Source: Yponomeuta sedellus (taxonomy: Eukaryota > Arthropoda > Insecta > Lepidoptera > Yponomeutidae). Taken from it: a stretch of 64,000 nt of DNA. The notes beneath the pieces were generated by a model. That model made no database searches. It was given only the letters and a program-made list of their open reading frames with translations, and had not been told where the DNA came from. Shown here piece by piece: positions 48,501-61,700 of the stretch. Made by a program: the position numbers and the translations under genes. How positions within the stretch are numbered: position 1 is the stretch's first letter; every line of letters begins with the position of its first letter. Location of the stretch: NCBI GenBank assembly GCA_934045075.1, contig OW203726.1, positions 5,465,535-5,529,534 on the forward strand. The letters are read 5' to 3'.

Positions 48501-51500
48501 GAGAAACAACGACATCACAAACATGTAAACGTCCAAGACCTGGGTTTTTTTTGTCCCCAGCCGGGGTTCGAACCCCGGAAGCTCTTGCAAGGTTGGTAGA
48601 TGCGCTACCGCTGCGCCACAGAGGTCGTCAATACTTACATAAAGGGAGGCCAATGAGGCGACATAAAGAATGTAAACAAACGGACCGTTACTGAGTTATA
48701 TTGCGATAGTGAAAAATTATTATCTCTGTCCTTGTCACACGTGTGCGGTAATGGCGTCATTTGATCGACGACAGCTGTCGTTGCGTATTTCGTGGTACAG
48801 GAAACTTTCAGTACGGCAGTTGTCAACATTTGGCGCATCCGCCATTTTTTGAACTGTAATAGTTCACCTCGTATCACTTCGAACGCAATCTAAACAGGAA
48901 GATTGCGTTCGAAGTGATACGAGGAGAATTTTTATAGCCATATTGCCAACATGATTGATAATACTATGGATAGTTTTGTCATAAATACGGCTGATTGGTA
49001 CCCGGTGAATCATGTTTGACTTATACAGACGACAGCGATTACAAAAGGGAATCCGAAATTTGTATAACTATAATTTATTCAAATAAAAATGTTTTGAACC
49101 CCTGAAACTTTGTTTACATTCTTTATCTCGTCTCATTGGCTTTCCTTTAGTTTTTCAATAGAATTATATAAGCACGACAATGGTTGTTATTTGCCTCAAT
49201 TCGGTAGTCTACAAAGCAATAGCAGTACAATGTCATTCCAGGGGTATAACCCGCGCAAATTAAATAGGCGTCTCTCGCGAAGAAGATCGAATCGCGCGAG
49301 GCGCCGAGTTAAGTAGCACGGGTTTATACCATTGCAATTTGAAATGATTGGTTACTATACTACCGATAGTGTGAATGAAACGACCATTACCGGACTAATA
49401 TGACTCTATTAAACAATTTTAAAAACCTATTTAGAGGCTAAAAATTCCACCCATGCCGGGATTCGAACCCGCGACCTCTGGCTATCCGTGCCAGCGCTCT
49501 TTCCAACTGAGCTAATGGACTCACCGGCATCAGTGAAATTTCGAACCTCTTTACAACATTCTCTGTATTACGTACAGGCAGCGACATCTGACTGAAGTAA
49601 TTTGCATCACTTGCATCTATTAAACAACTATGCATTTTATAGACTCGCCCCCCAGAACAAACTGGAAGACACGATTGGAGAATGAATGAAAAGAGATGAA
49701 GTGGAATGAACGAAAAGTGTTTGAAAGTAGAACGAACGGGAATTAGATGAGCTGGACATAAAACGAGAATGCCAAGAATAACTGTGTCTTTTCGATAATC
49801 AGAGTTGATACGAAACTAATTTGCCATAAGTCGAATTAATTTACTTATATTTTTACGGTAAAGAAAATCATCGTGAGGAAATCTGAATGTCTGAAGTGTA
49901 CCTCAGCGCTTGAAACTGCCAATCAATGCAACGGTGGGACGAGTGGTAATCAAGTCCATACTCGCAACATTTATAGGCTACATAAAAAAGGTTTTAAAAG
50001 TACACATTTCATTCGTTAAACGGCTTCGTTAACCCATAAATAAACGGCACTAAAACAGGTGATCAAACATAGATGTCCGTTCCTTTCACGTTACAATGAC
50101 CCCGAAACGGTACAATCTAAAATAACCCTTAAATACGTGCAAACTAAAACGTAGGCATTGGTGACGATTGATGGCCTAAAACGTAGGCCATGGTGACGAT
50201 CAATCCGCTACTTGACTCGCATCAAATTTGACGCGATAAATGAATATTTCCTTTAATATTTAACGTAAGAGAATGAAATATATTGACTATGCTAAGTACG
50301 TACGCAGGATGGCTGCAAAACTTGCAAAATAAAAAGTATTTTCCGCTTTTAATTCGGAACGGTGAATACGCTATCCGCCATCTTGAAAGCATCTTTGGTT
50401 TGTAAACAAACATCTATCAGCCAGAACCAGTGGACATTTATTATTATAGGACTTACATCAAAATGATCTTCACATAAATACACCCGAGTTTCAGTCGATA
50501 AAGTATCGGGTTCTCTTATGGCAAGTTTTAGCCAAGTTTTTCGTGTTTATTTCACTGGATACACGAATCCAGAACTTCCCGGGGGTCTTTATTGACGTGT
50601 TTTTGCATTCTCGAACAATGCAACAATGTTGATTGCTATATTTTGCACGTTAACTCGATGAAATCATAGGGAAGTTGTTGTTATTTCACTATGCTGACAG
50701 ATCACTCACAGATTTTAAGACTAGGATGTTGACTAAACCTATGTCGAATGTCAAACTTTATTTACAAGCCTTTAGAACTTCTAACCTTAAACAAAAACGG
50801 CTGACTGCGTTTTTGGCTGTTCAACAAAGCAAAGTTTTAAAATATATTTTTTTGTCTTCAAAAATATGCAAAATATTATTGGTCTAATAGATGAAATATT
50901 TGGCATTTAAGACTTGAAAAGAAAGTCAAGTAGTGGATTTAATCGCAGAGTTAAACTATGTGGTTTCTAATCTTACAGCTGTAAGGGTTTTTTTTTTAAA
51001 TTTTGGTCGAGGTTACTGCCACCGTTTATTGCGTGGCAACCTTTAAGTAATTTTATTTAAAATTTTCATTTAATTCGTGTCATTAAAATAATACATTAAA
51101 TTTATACAACATTAAAATATAATACAATAATATAATACAATTAAAAATTTTAAGATTGCGCTTCAAAAAAAAATAAAAAAAAAAACGTTGATGTTAAAAT
51201 TGCAACAAACTGTCTTAATCTAATGGGTTTTCTTTTATTTATTTAAAAACATATTTATTTGTATATTCTTTTTCTTTCTTCGTTTTGTTCCTTCTCTTTT
51301 TCTTTTATTTTTCTTCCTTTCATTTCCTTTTTTTTTTTTTCTTTTTTTTTTTCTTCATAAACCATTTACAACGTCATTTACTAAGCTTATTTTAATCATA
51401 CAATCTAAAAAAATTATAAAAATATAGTCTTAAAATACCTAGTAGTAAAATTTTAAAATGAAATTTACTCAATATACAATATTATCGTGTTTTCCCCGGC

Positions 51501-54500
51501 GCCTTATCTCTGTCTACTCCGACGAGTAGTCACAAGCAAGGCGCCGGGGTCCAGGATAGACGTAGTCAAAATTAAAATTATTGTAAAATGCTTAAACCAC
51601 CCGTCGCTCGGACCGACCAAAGTTAGATTAAATAAAAATTACAATTTAGCTCGCCCGGACTAAAACCGGCCCCCATTCGCCCTTGAGGCCGCGCTCGTCA
51701 CCCCCAGGGCGAAGGCAAGAAAGGCCTCTCGACTCTTGGAGTCGGCCACATAGGCGGCGAACGCCTCGCACCTCACCGCTCTTCCCAGGCGTATCTCGCA
51801 ATCGGCCCTAGCAGCTCCAAAGCGGGGACACTCCTCCAGCAGGTGCTCCAGCGTTTCGGGAGTCACGTCATCACAGATGCAGGACGGACTCCCCGCGAGC
51901 TTGAACCTGTGGAGGTACGCTCGAAAGCCGCCGTGCCCCGTAAGAAGCTGCGCCATGGCATTGCACATTGTGAGTTTGCCAAGGACTTTGTGGGCCGATA
52001 CGACGTCCGGGAAGAACAGCGAGGTGACGCGGCCTGTGGCAGACTCGCTGTAGCGGGTCTGCCACTTTGCCACTGTCTCCCGTCTCACCTGCAGTTTTGC
52101 GTGTGGGACGGGATACAGGTCGTAGGCTGCCGCGTCTTTGCGAGACAACGCCGCCCTCTTGGCCAACTCATCCGCGCGTTCGTTGCCGGGGATCCCGACG
52201 TGGGCCTTGATCCGGTAGAACCGGATCAGGCCCCCGTTGTAGCTGTAAGGGTTATTTTAGATTAAAATTATCCAGCACATTGTTATGTGGCCAGAAATTT
52301 AATGAAATGCTGAATCTTGAAATATCCCAGTCTGGACTGAGCCAGACGCAATATAGCAATTTTCAGTTTGTATCAGTGCGCCCGTAGGTCGCCTGCACGC
52401 GCTGTACCTAGTGTGAATAGACCTTGAATTGGGTCTAGCTATAACTATAATAAAATCTCTACTACCTCGAGCCTATGTCCCGATATCGACAAGTTCTTAA
52501 AATAAAATAAATAGATTCTCTATATAGGTTTTTAACCTCTTAAGCCCTGGCGTCCTAGATATAGAACATCACGAATAATTTTCCTAATTCACACCCAATG
52601 TAGGAAGTCCGGAAAACTTACTGTTCCAGGTCCAATATTTTCCTCATCGTTTTTTGAACAAGAAGAAAAAAATGTTCAAAATCTACGTAGTTTTAGAAGG
52701 CTTGAAGTAACTGTTATCTCCAGGGCTTAGGAGGTTATAATTGTCCTTAGCACGGGTTCGTGCATTAAAAAGAATATATCAAATTCTTAGAAGTTTTTCT
52801 CACACTTTACAGTACAAACCGAACAATGATGACACGTTCAACGTGAATGTTGAGGACATCAAGGCAAATAAACCTGATGACGAGTTGCAAGCACTGATCA
52901 GCGCCACACAGGAGATGGTATGTACGCTTCACGGTAACTACCTTAACGACGAAACAGTTTAACTAATAGAACAACCACAAAGGACATTGTCCATTTTGGG
53001 CCAAACGTGGACAGAATGTAAGAGAAAAATCGAAATAACCCCTGATTATATTTAATTTCAAAACGAATATTTTTGCTTATCTTGTTGTATCAATCGACAT
53101 TTTAAACAGTTACAAACTAATAAGAATTTTATCTCAAATCCAGTGTTTATTTTATCAACCAGCCTTGATTTTTATTTCAGTGTTGCAATTTAAGGAATAC
53201 AAATTGCACAGAAAACAATTTGGAGTTTCTAATGCATCGCGTTTTAGTATTATTTGGGTAAAAAATAATGCACACTAATGTAACGGCATTAGAATACTTG
53301 CTAGATATGTCTTATTCAATTATTGGTGTGATAAAATGATTAAAAGAAATAATCTCGATTTGAGGGTAAACTATTTATTTATGGCAACACTAGACAAAAA
53401 AAGTTGTTTGAATTGTAATTGTCACCGGCTAAAAAACAAAACGATTCATTCATTCAATGTTTTTGCTGTTTCTTTGCTTCTCGTGGATATTGTTTGTTTT
53501 ATTACTACTTTGGCTTGTTAATACGGATCCCGATTGTTCGTTTATTGATGACCCCGGCTCAACAACGGATTTTGTACCGGACTTACTTTGTGGTAGGCAA
53601 CTAGAGCAAGCAAATCATAGGACACCTTGCAGCAAAAAACTCACAATGCAGGTATATTGATGCAAATTAATTACTGTAATAGGGTTCTTACTAACTCATA
53701 CTACAAAACCTAGTACTTAGTTTTAATTCAATTGACTGTTCACGTTTGGCCAAATCGCCCATACAAAGTGGACAATGTCCTTTTCAGTTTAACTGATAGA
53801 ACAACCACAAATTTTATGTTAATTTTGTGAGGATCATACTTACTCCTAGTTTCTCGTGCATTAACAATCTGTTATTCTACTGTTAACAGCTATAAAAAGT
53901 TTTTTTCAATATGCACTTTGGCCAACTGACAGCCTTTAACAGTAGATTAACGGGTTGTCAGTGTACCAAAAAGCATCGGTTCAGGCTTACCGATGGTTTT
54001 TGGTAAAAGCTATGTAAAAGCTTACTTGATACTCGTATGTATGTGATACGTAAAAGCTTACTTTGTAAAAGCTAACAGAATTTAACGATAAGTAGTAATT
54101 TTAAAAACCTATTTAGAGGCTAAAAATTCCACCCATGCCGGGACTCGAACCCGCGACCTCTGGCTATCCGTGCCAGCGCTCTTTCCAACTGAGCTAATGG
54201 GCGACTCACCGGCATCAGTGACATTTCGAACCTCTTTACAATGGTTCGAAATTTCATTCTCTGTATTACGTAAATAGGTTTTTAAAATTGTCCTTAGCAT
54301 GGGTTAGTGCATTAAAAATAATATAATCAAGTAGTAATTTTGTGTAGTTTTTTACCTTTTTTGTTTGGTTCTGGATATGATTGATAAAATGTAATAAATT
54401 TTATAAATAAATCGTAAATTACCTTCCTGTTTTAAATAACTAAAACCGGCTGGCAACGTAAGATAAGAGTACTCGTTTTTATACACCAGAGCACATATTA

Positions 54501-57500
54501 TAAAACATGTAAAGATACAGAGTACAATTGGCGGCCATACTTACTAAAAGCAATAGCAATAAAAACGTGAATTTGTAGCAATACCACTAGCTAAAGTTGA
54601 AGGAAACCATAGTGAGGAAACCTGAGGTCCGAGGTGTTCACGTACCGCAGCGCTTCAAATAGCCATTCCGCGGTAGGCTTGTGTGGTGATAAACCCTACA
54701 CTCTTGTTATTGAGTTAGATAGATAGAAAACACTTTATGGCACAACCAGAAATTAATGTTTTGTTAAGGAAATTGCCGATACTGAAAACCATGATTTCTT
54801 GTTTCGCGATAATACAATAATACGATGTAGTATACTGCTAACGATTGACTCTCTTTTAACAGTTCTTTGATGACGTGGGCGATGACGGAGAGTATGAAGA
54901 TATTGACAGTAGTGACGGTAAGAATGCTGAAGTGCATTTTTCATTTAAAAAATAAGTCGGCCATCTTTGATCAACTAATTTTAATACGACTACTGCTTGA
55001 GTGTCTACTGCTTGACTACTCGACGACTACTGCTTGGGTGTCTTTGTGGCGTTATTTGGTTATATATGCCGTTTGCAGTCGATGCGCAGTAATTACCGTT
55101 GGTATTAGGTACTAGTGTCAATAGCATTGCAGTGAGTAATACTGTGCACTCGTGCGCGTAAAATTTTATCGCGTGAACCTAATGGGTGGTCGGACGATAT
55201 GGTTGAGTTCACGGAAGGTTCGTGGATGAGGATGGCAAGGGTCCGTCTACTTGACGCCTACTGCTTGGGTGTCTTTGTGGCGTTATTTGGTTATATATGC
55301 CGTTTGCAGTCGATGCGCAGTAATTCCCGTTGGTACTAGGTACTACTGTCAATAACATTGCAGTGAGTAATACTGTGCACTCGTGCGCGTAAAATTTCAT
55401 CGCGTGAACCTGACGGTCGGATGTCCTGGGTGGTCGGACGATATGGTTGAGTTCGCGGAAGGTTCGTGGATGAGGATGGCAAGGGTCCGTGAGAGATGGC
55501 TTTCAGGGAATAGGACTATACCCAACAGTGGAGCTGCGGTGGGCTCATGATAATGAGGAACGATGATGAACACTTTTCGCTTAATGTGAGTGGATATTTT
55601 GATCGCGGCCGCCAGTATTCGCGCTTTGTATACCACTATTCTTCCTCTGCATCTCCCCTAATGGGAGTTGGCCTTCAGCTCCGCATATTCCTTTACGGTT
55701 TTTGCCAAAACGTGCTTTCTTGTTTCTTTCGTTTCGTTTTTTTCCCTGATGTTTCACCTGATTATAAGCCACGACTACATTCCTCTCCCAACACACCTCC
55801 TTCACTCATTAATACGAATATATTTTTAACTTGGGATAAAAACTATTTGCCTCTCACTCCAAATAACAGACACGTTAACGTCAAATCGCTCTGTTTATGG
55901 CCACGACTTTATTCGGTCCCCGAGATACTGGCTTAATTAGTGTGGGGATTTAGTTTCACATCTACCCGCCCTTTTTAAGAACGGTTGTTAATTTTACTTT
56001 TTGGTTTTGTTTGTTTTAATCGTAATAATAAAGCATTTGATATACTGCAGTATTGTGAGAGCTACAGGCAAATAGATGTTCGATTACTTTAATTGACCAT
56101 GCTATAATTTCCTACTCGCGCTTTATGCTTGTTGTCAACAGTATTACTTATTGTTTAAAATATCAATATCGTTTTATTTTTCAGAGGAAGCTAATTTTAA
56201 CATGGAGTTTGTCTTACACAAGAAGGATTACTACATGAACAAACTAGACTACTCTAAAGTCACTGAGTGAGTACTTTTCCGATTCACTTCGTGCCATAAT
56301 GTGCCTTACACTCACGAATATAAATTGTAAATTCACATGTCGTTAATTATAATGTTGTATGTGCGGTATGACCATGATTACAGGTCTAAATTCTTTCTGT
56401 CAGCCCGCTCAGTACCTTCATGAGGTAACTAATTATTGCCTAACCCTAACTCTTACAACAACCCGAAAACTATCTTACAAGTCGAAAGTCTATCCATTTT
56501 CTGATAATGTTTGCCATAATATTATGGTAGAGCATGTAATATAAAAATAATTTAAACATCTATTTCAAAAGATAACATGATTGTTGTTTGTACTAGACAT
56601 GCTTTTCAGTGTACATTACGTCATTCATTTTTTATACTTAATTTGATCGTTACTTAAGACTGCATTTAAGTAATAGTTCAAGTATCCGTTTACACTGTGT
56701 AATGCTGTTCGCTTAGCATAGTGACGTGAATGGTGTCATCTTGCTTTAGACTGTCCTTTTATTACGTTAGACAATTTAACCACTTTCTGATTCCCCTCTA
56801 ACATAACTACTTTCTGACTCCCCTCCAATTCAACCACTTTCTGACTCCCCTCCAACATAACCACTTTCAGACTGCCCTCCAATTTAACCACTTTATGACT
56901 CCCTTCAATATAACCACTTTCTGACCCCCCTCCTATTCAACCACTTTATGACTCCCCTCCAACATAACCACTTTCTGACTCCCCTCCAATTCAACCACTT
57001 TATGACTCCCCTCTAACATAACCACTTTCTGACTCCCCTCCAATTCAACCACTTTATGACTCCCCAACATAACCACTTTCTGACTCCCCTCCAACATAAC
57101 CACTTTCTGACTCCCCTCCAATTCAACCACTTTATGACTCCCCTCAAACATAACCACTTTCTGACTCCCCTCCAATTCAACCGCTTTATGACTCCCATCC
57201 AAGATAACCACTTTCTGACTCCTCTGCAATTCAAACACCCTCTATCTTAACCACTCCCCTCCAACTTAACCACTTTCTGTTTCCCTTCCAATTCAACTAC
57301 TTCCTGACTACCCTCCAATTTAACCACTGGTTGACTCCTCTCCCCCGTCGTAAGACAAAATAAAGCCAAGTAAGAAAGAAGGGCCCAAATTGTCTTACGT
57401 AATATATGGAGGAGATTTACATAAAAAATGTGTTGAATTCATTTTATTTCCATTTTAAAAATAAACAATCGTTTTCTCTACGACTAATACTTCTCATAAT

Positions 57501-58724
57501 ATAACTTGTCGAATGGTAATTCTAGATATGTGGTACAAATCGCTCCATACGAATCGGGCTCACACACCTGGTATGACGTCATAGTTTGAGTTCGATTTGT
57601 ATAGTAAACTATAAACAACCTGGTCATTGAATTAATGTAAAACACTCGTATGAGTCTACACTCTTATTAGAAAACGTTTCAAAATCAATGAAAAAACTAA
57701 ATCTAATAAGTTTGTTCTCAAATCCCTTGATTTTTCGCATCATTTTAACCTTGTACAGCGAATTTTTTTTTCCTATTTTTTTATAAATTTTCTGTCTTTT
57801 ACGCCACAAAAACATTGTCACTATAATCCTAAAATGATGCAAGTTCCTCTTACACAGCCCCTTTCACTTGGCGACCAAGAGCGCGATGGGATCATACCCA
57901 ACTCATTATAGACCCTAAACGGTCCTCCGTAACGGCCATTTTCCCCCACCAGCGAAGTGCTCGCATCGCAAGCAGAATGCTACGTGCGCGCGATACAGTG
58001 GAACCTCTACTACTACTACCGCGGCTGCGCGTCCTGGTGTTGGTACTATCCGCACCATTATGCGCCTTATATCTCTGACATTAAGGACTTCGCGCATTTG
58101 GACCTGCAGTTTGAGCTGGGAGAGCCGTTTAAGCCGTTTGAGCAGGTAAGTTGAGGATATTCACACCGGCTATTTGTACCATCGTCTTATTGTCATTCGA
58201 ATGGTGGCGTGGTGGCCGCTTCAAATGGGAGTCCTTGATACAGACTTTTCAATAAGTTTGGGTTGCAAGCTTTTAGTTATTTCGGCCATAATTCTGTAAT
58301 CTGACTCAGAATTATTTTTTAAAGTAGAACTTAATGACTTTCATTTACATTATAAATCGCTTAAACATCTTCACTTATAATATTATTAGGATTATTAGTT
58401 TACAAATTACGTCGATATCAACCCTTTTATGTCCCCACTGCTGGGGCACGGGTTTCTTCGCGCATCGCTTTAAGGTTAGGCCATACTCCACCACGGGGGC
58501 CAAGTCCGGGTTTGTGGAGGATTGTAAGACAGGGGCGGGCCTTACTGTCAGAAGTTATCAAGCCGCCCGTAAGGCCACTAACAGGGCTTAACGACTGTCA
58601 TTACATGACAGCCGGCACCAACTTAAAGCACTTAAGCGCTCGGAAAAATTACAGTAGAAATTACGTACGTTTGTGAATATGCCGTATGAGAAAACTTGAG
58701 TGCCAATCTCGTTTAGTGACTAAA

Positions 58725-58760
<36 letters not shown>

Positions 58761-61700
58761 GGAAGGCCTGTACAGTACAGTGGGACAATAGGCTGCATTA
58801 TAATTGTTATGAAACGTAATAATAAATAATAATATATTCAGATAAATCAAAATCCCTATTAAAAATAACACATTATAAAAGATTACACTATTTTTATTTT
58901 TAATGCACTAACCCGTGCTAAGGAACAAATTTAAAAACCTATTTAGAGTCGCCCATTGGCTCAATTGGTAGAGCGCTGGTACGGATAGCCAGAGGTTGCG
59001 GGTTCGAATCCCGGCATGGGTGAAATTTTTAGCCTCTAAATAGGTTTTTAAATTTGTTCCTTAGCACGGGTTAGTGCATTAAAAATAAAAATAGTGTAAT
59101 CATGTGGGTACAGTGATATCGTTCCGATGTTAAACCTAACTGCAAAGTAGGTAGTCGGGGCTGTAAGTAATGCAATTTGCTTAAGTCAGATGTCGCTGCC
59201 TGTACGTAATACAGAGAATATTGTAAAGAGGTTCGAAATTTCACTGATGCCGTGAGTCGCCCATTGGCTCAATTGGTAGAGCGCTGGTACGGATAGCCAG
59301 AGGTTGCGGGTTCGAATCCCGGCATGGGTGAAATTTTTAGCCTCTAAATAGGTTTTTAAATTTGTTCCTTAGCACGGGTTAGTGCATTAAAAATAAAAAT
59401 AGTGTAATCATGTGGGTACAGTGATATCGTTCCGATGTTAAACCTAACTGCAAAGTAGGTAGTCGGGGCTGTAAGTAATGCAATTTGCTTAAGTCAGATG
59501 TCGCTGCCTGTACGTAATACAGAGAATATTGTAAAGAGGTTCGAAATTTCACTGATGCCGTGAGTCGCCCATTGGCTCAATTGGTAGAGCGCTGGTACGG
59601 ATAGCCAGAGGTTGCGGGTTCGAATCCCGGCATGGGTGAAATTTTTAGCCTCTAAATAGGTTTTTAAATTTGTTCCTTAGCACGGGTTAGTGCATTAAAA
59701 ATAAAAATAGTGTAATCATGTGGGTACAGTGATATCGTTCCGATGTTAAACCTAACTGCAAAGTAGGTAGTCGGGGCTGTAAGTAATGCAATTTGCTTAA
59801 GTCAGATGTCGCTGCCTGTACGTAATACAGAGAATATTGTAAAGAGGTTCGAAATTTCACTGATGCCGTGAGTCGCCCATTGGCTCAATTGGTAGAGCGC
59901 TGGTACGGATAGCCAGAGGTTGCGGGTTCGAATCCCGGCATGGGTGAAATTTTTAGCCTCTAAATAGGTTTTTAAATTATAAAAGATGATAATAAAACAA
60001 AATACAATAAATTAAACAATGAGATGATACATACAGCTCATTTTTTTTTATTTACTAATAGACTCAGTCTCGTTTCTGAGAGACTGGAGAGTGTAAGTTC
60101 ATCCAGTGTCTCAGAAACGGACCGTCCATACGCTCAGCCACCGCCCGCACTATGGTGTTGCGGCTCTCCCGCGTAATCCTTTATACTCTGTACGAAATAG
60201 TAGATTGCTTAACGAGGGTAGAAAGGAATCAATTCCCGAGGTATTTAGGCTATAGTCCGAGTAGGAATTGATTCTTTTACCCGTGTTAAACACTTTTCAT
60301 TTCGAATATGAGGAAAATAAAAACTCATTTTTAATACATATTCAAATCTTAGCACAAAAGATTATTACACGATTATTTTTTTATTGATTACCTATTTTTT
60401 TGAATTCCGTCACAGATACTATAACAGATTAGTACCCGCCAATTTAAGTCGACTTTTTTAAATATGTATATTTTAAATATGGAACTCACCTCGTAATTGT
60501 TGCGGCTTACTCCGCTTATAGAAGTTTGCGCTAAATTCACACTGGCTGTTTAGAAACTCACATGGCCGCAGCATTTTTTTAATTAGTTTTTTTTAAAAGC
60601 ATATTTATTGTAATACAAAAACTCTTCACAACTGACAGTAGTTCTATTTTTAAAGTTCATTCCCGCCCTTAGGTGGGAAGTAATTTGTATGAGTTTTTCC
60701 CTCCCTATTGAGGGAAGCGGCACTTCACCCAATAATCAGATCAAAACAACACTATTTTCCGAGTGTGAGAAATGAAAAGAATATTCTATGTATCTATCCT
60801 CACCCATCCTCCAGTTGCTGGCCGTCCTGCCAGCGGCGAGCAAGCACCTGCTGCCAACGCCGTTCCACGATCTCATGACGGACGAAGACTCTCCCATCGT
60901 GCACTACTACCCCGTGAACTTCGAGACCGATCTCAACGGGAAGAAGAACGACTGGGAGGCGGTCGTGCTTATACCGTTCATTGACGAGGTTCGTTTAATT
61001 TTTATTTGTTTATTAGGAGAAAACACAGGCACAGAGAACGATTATTTTATGTTTTACAATATTGGGTTTTTTTTATAATTTACTTTTTTAAATAGAACTA
61101 GGTATAGAACGCAAATTATACGATTATTTAGCTAGACTAGCAATCAGAATACAGTAAATTATATACCATCCTAAATTGAGTCAAAAGTGAAAGTAAAAAT
61201 GTTTTATTTACCAGAAAAAAATTAACCTTTTAGACATGACTAGATCGCGACCAGACAGATCTAGAGCAGTGGTTCTTAACATTTTAGTCCTGAGGGCCCA
61301 TTTTACCAAATTTCTGTCTTGTCCGGAACCACCCAGTTGGTTTATTGGTGATAATCGGTACCTAATAAATATAAATAAAACGTGCATATTTTCTATAATT
61401 TTATTATTTACCAATAATGGCTTTGCGGACCACTTGGCATACCTCCAAGGAACAACATTGGCCCTCGGACCACCGGTCAAGAACCACTGAGCTAGGGGAC
61501 ACAAGTCACATTAAAGCATGAAATCTATCATCAATCACAAACCAGAGTGTGGTTCCATCTTATTATTTCATTGCATTACACAACAGATAAGTAACATTGC
61601 ATGTTATAATATCATGGTAAAGCTTACAATCTAGTTACATATCCTTTAATGTGTGACAGCGTGCTAAAATATGGACGACAACTGAAAACCATCAAGCCAT

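Noticed and set aside
51843..52265. 140-codon plus-strand frame
   Set aside because: It is the antisense shadow of the LINE ORF2 RNase H/Cys-His region, which has clear motifs on the minus strand.
56933..57238. 101-residue repeat protein on the minus strand (EGSQKVVML repeats)
   Set aside because: The open frame is a consequence of a 27-bp minisatellite in an intron. There is no start context, splice sites or conservation signal.
58951..59946. Four functional tRNA genes
   Set aside because: The folds have a tRNA-like D arm, anticodon stem and B box, but position 33 is C, the acceptor and T stems have mismatches, and the units lie in retroposons with target duplications and relatives elsewhere.
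58884..59975. CRISPR array
   Set aside because: Long identical units with no alternating short repeats and unique spacers, in an insect nuclear intron.
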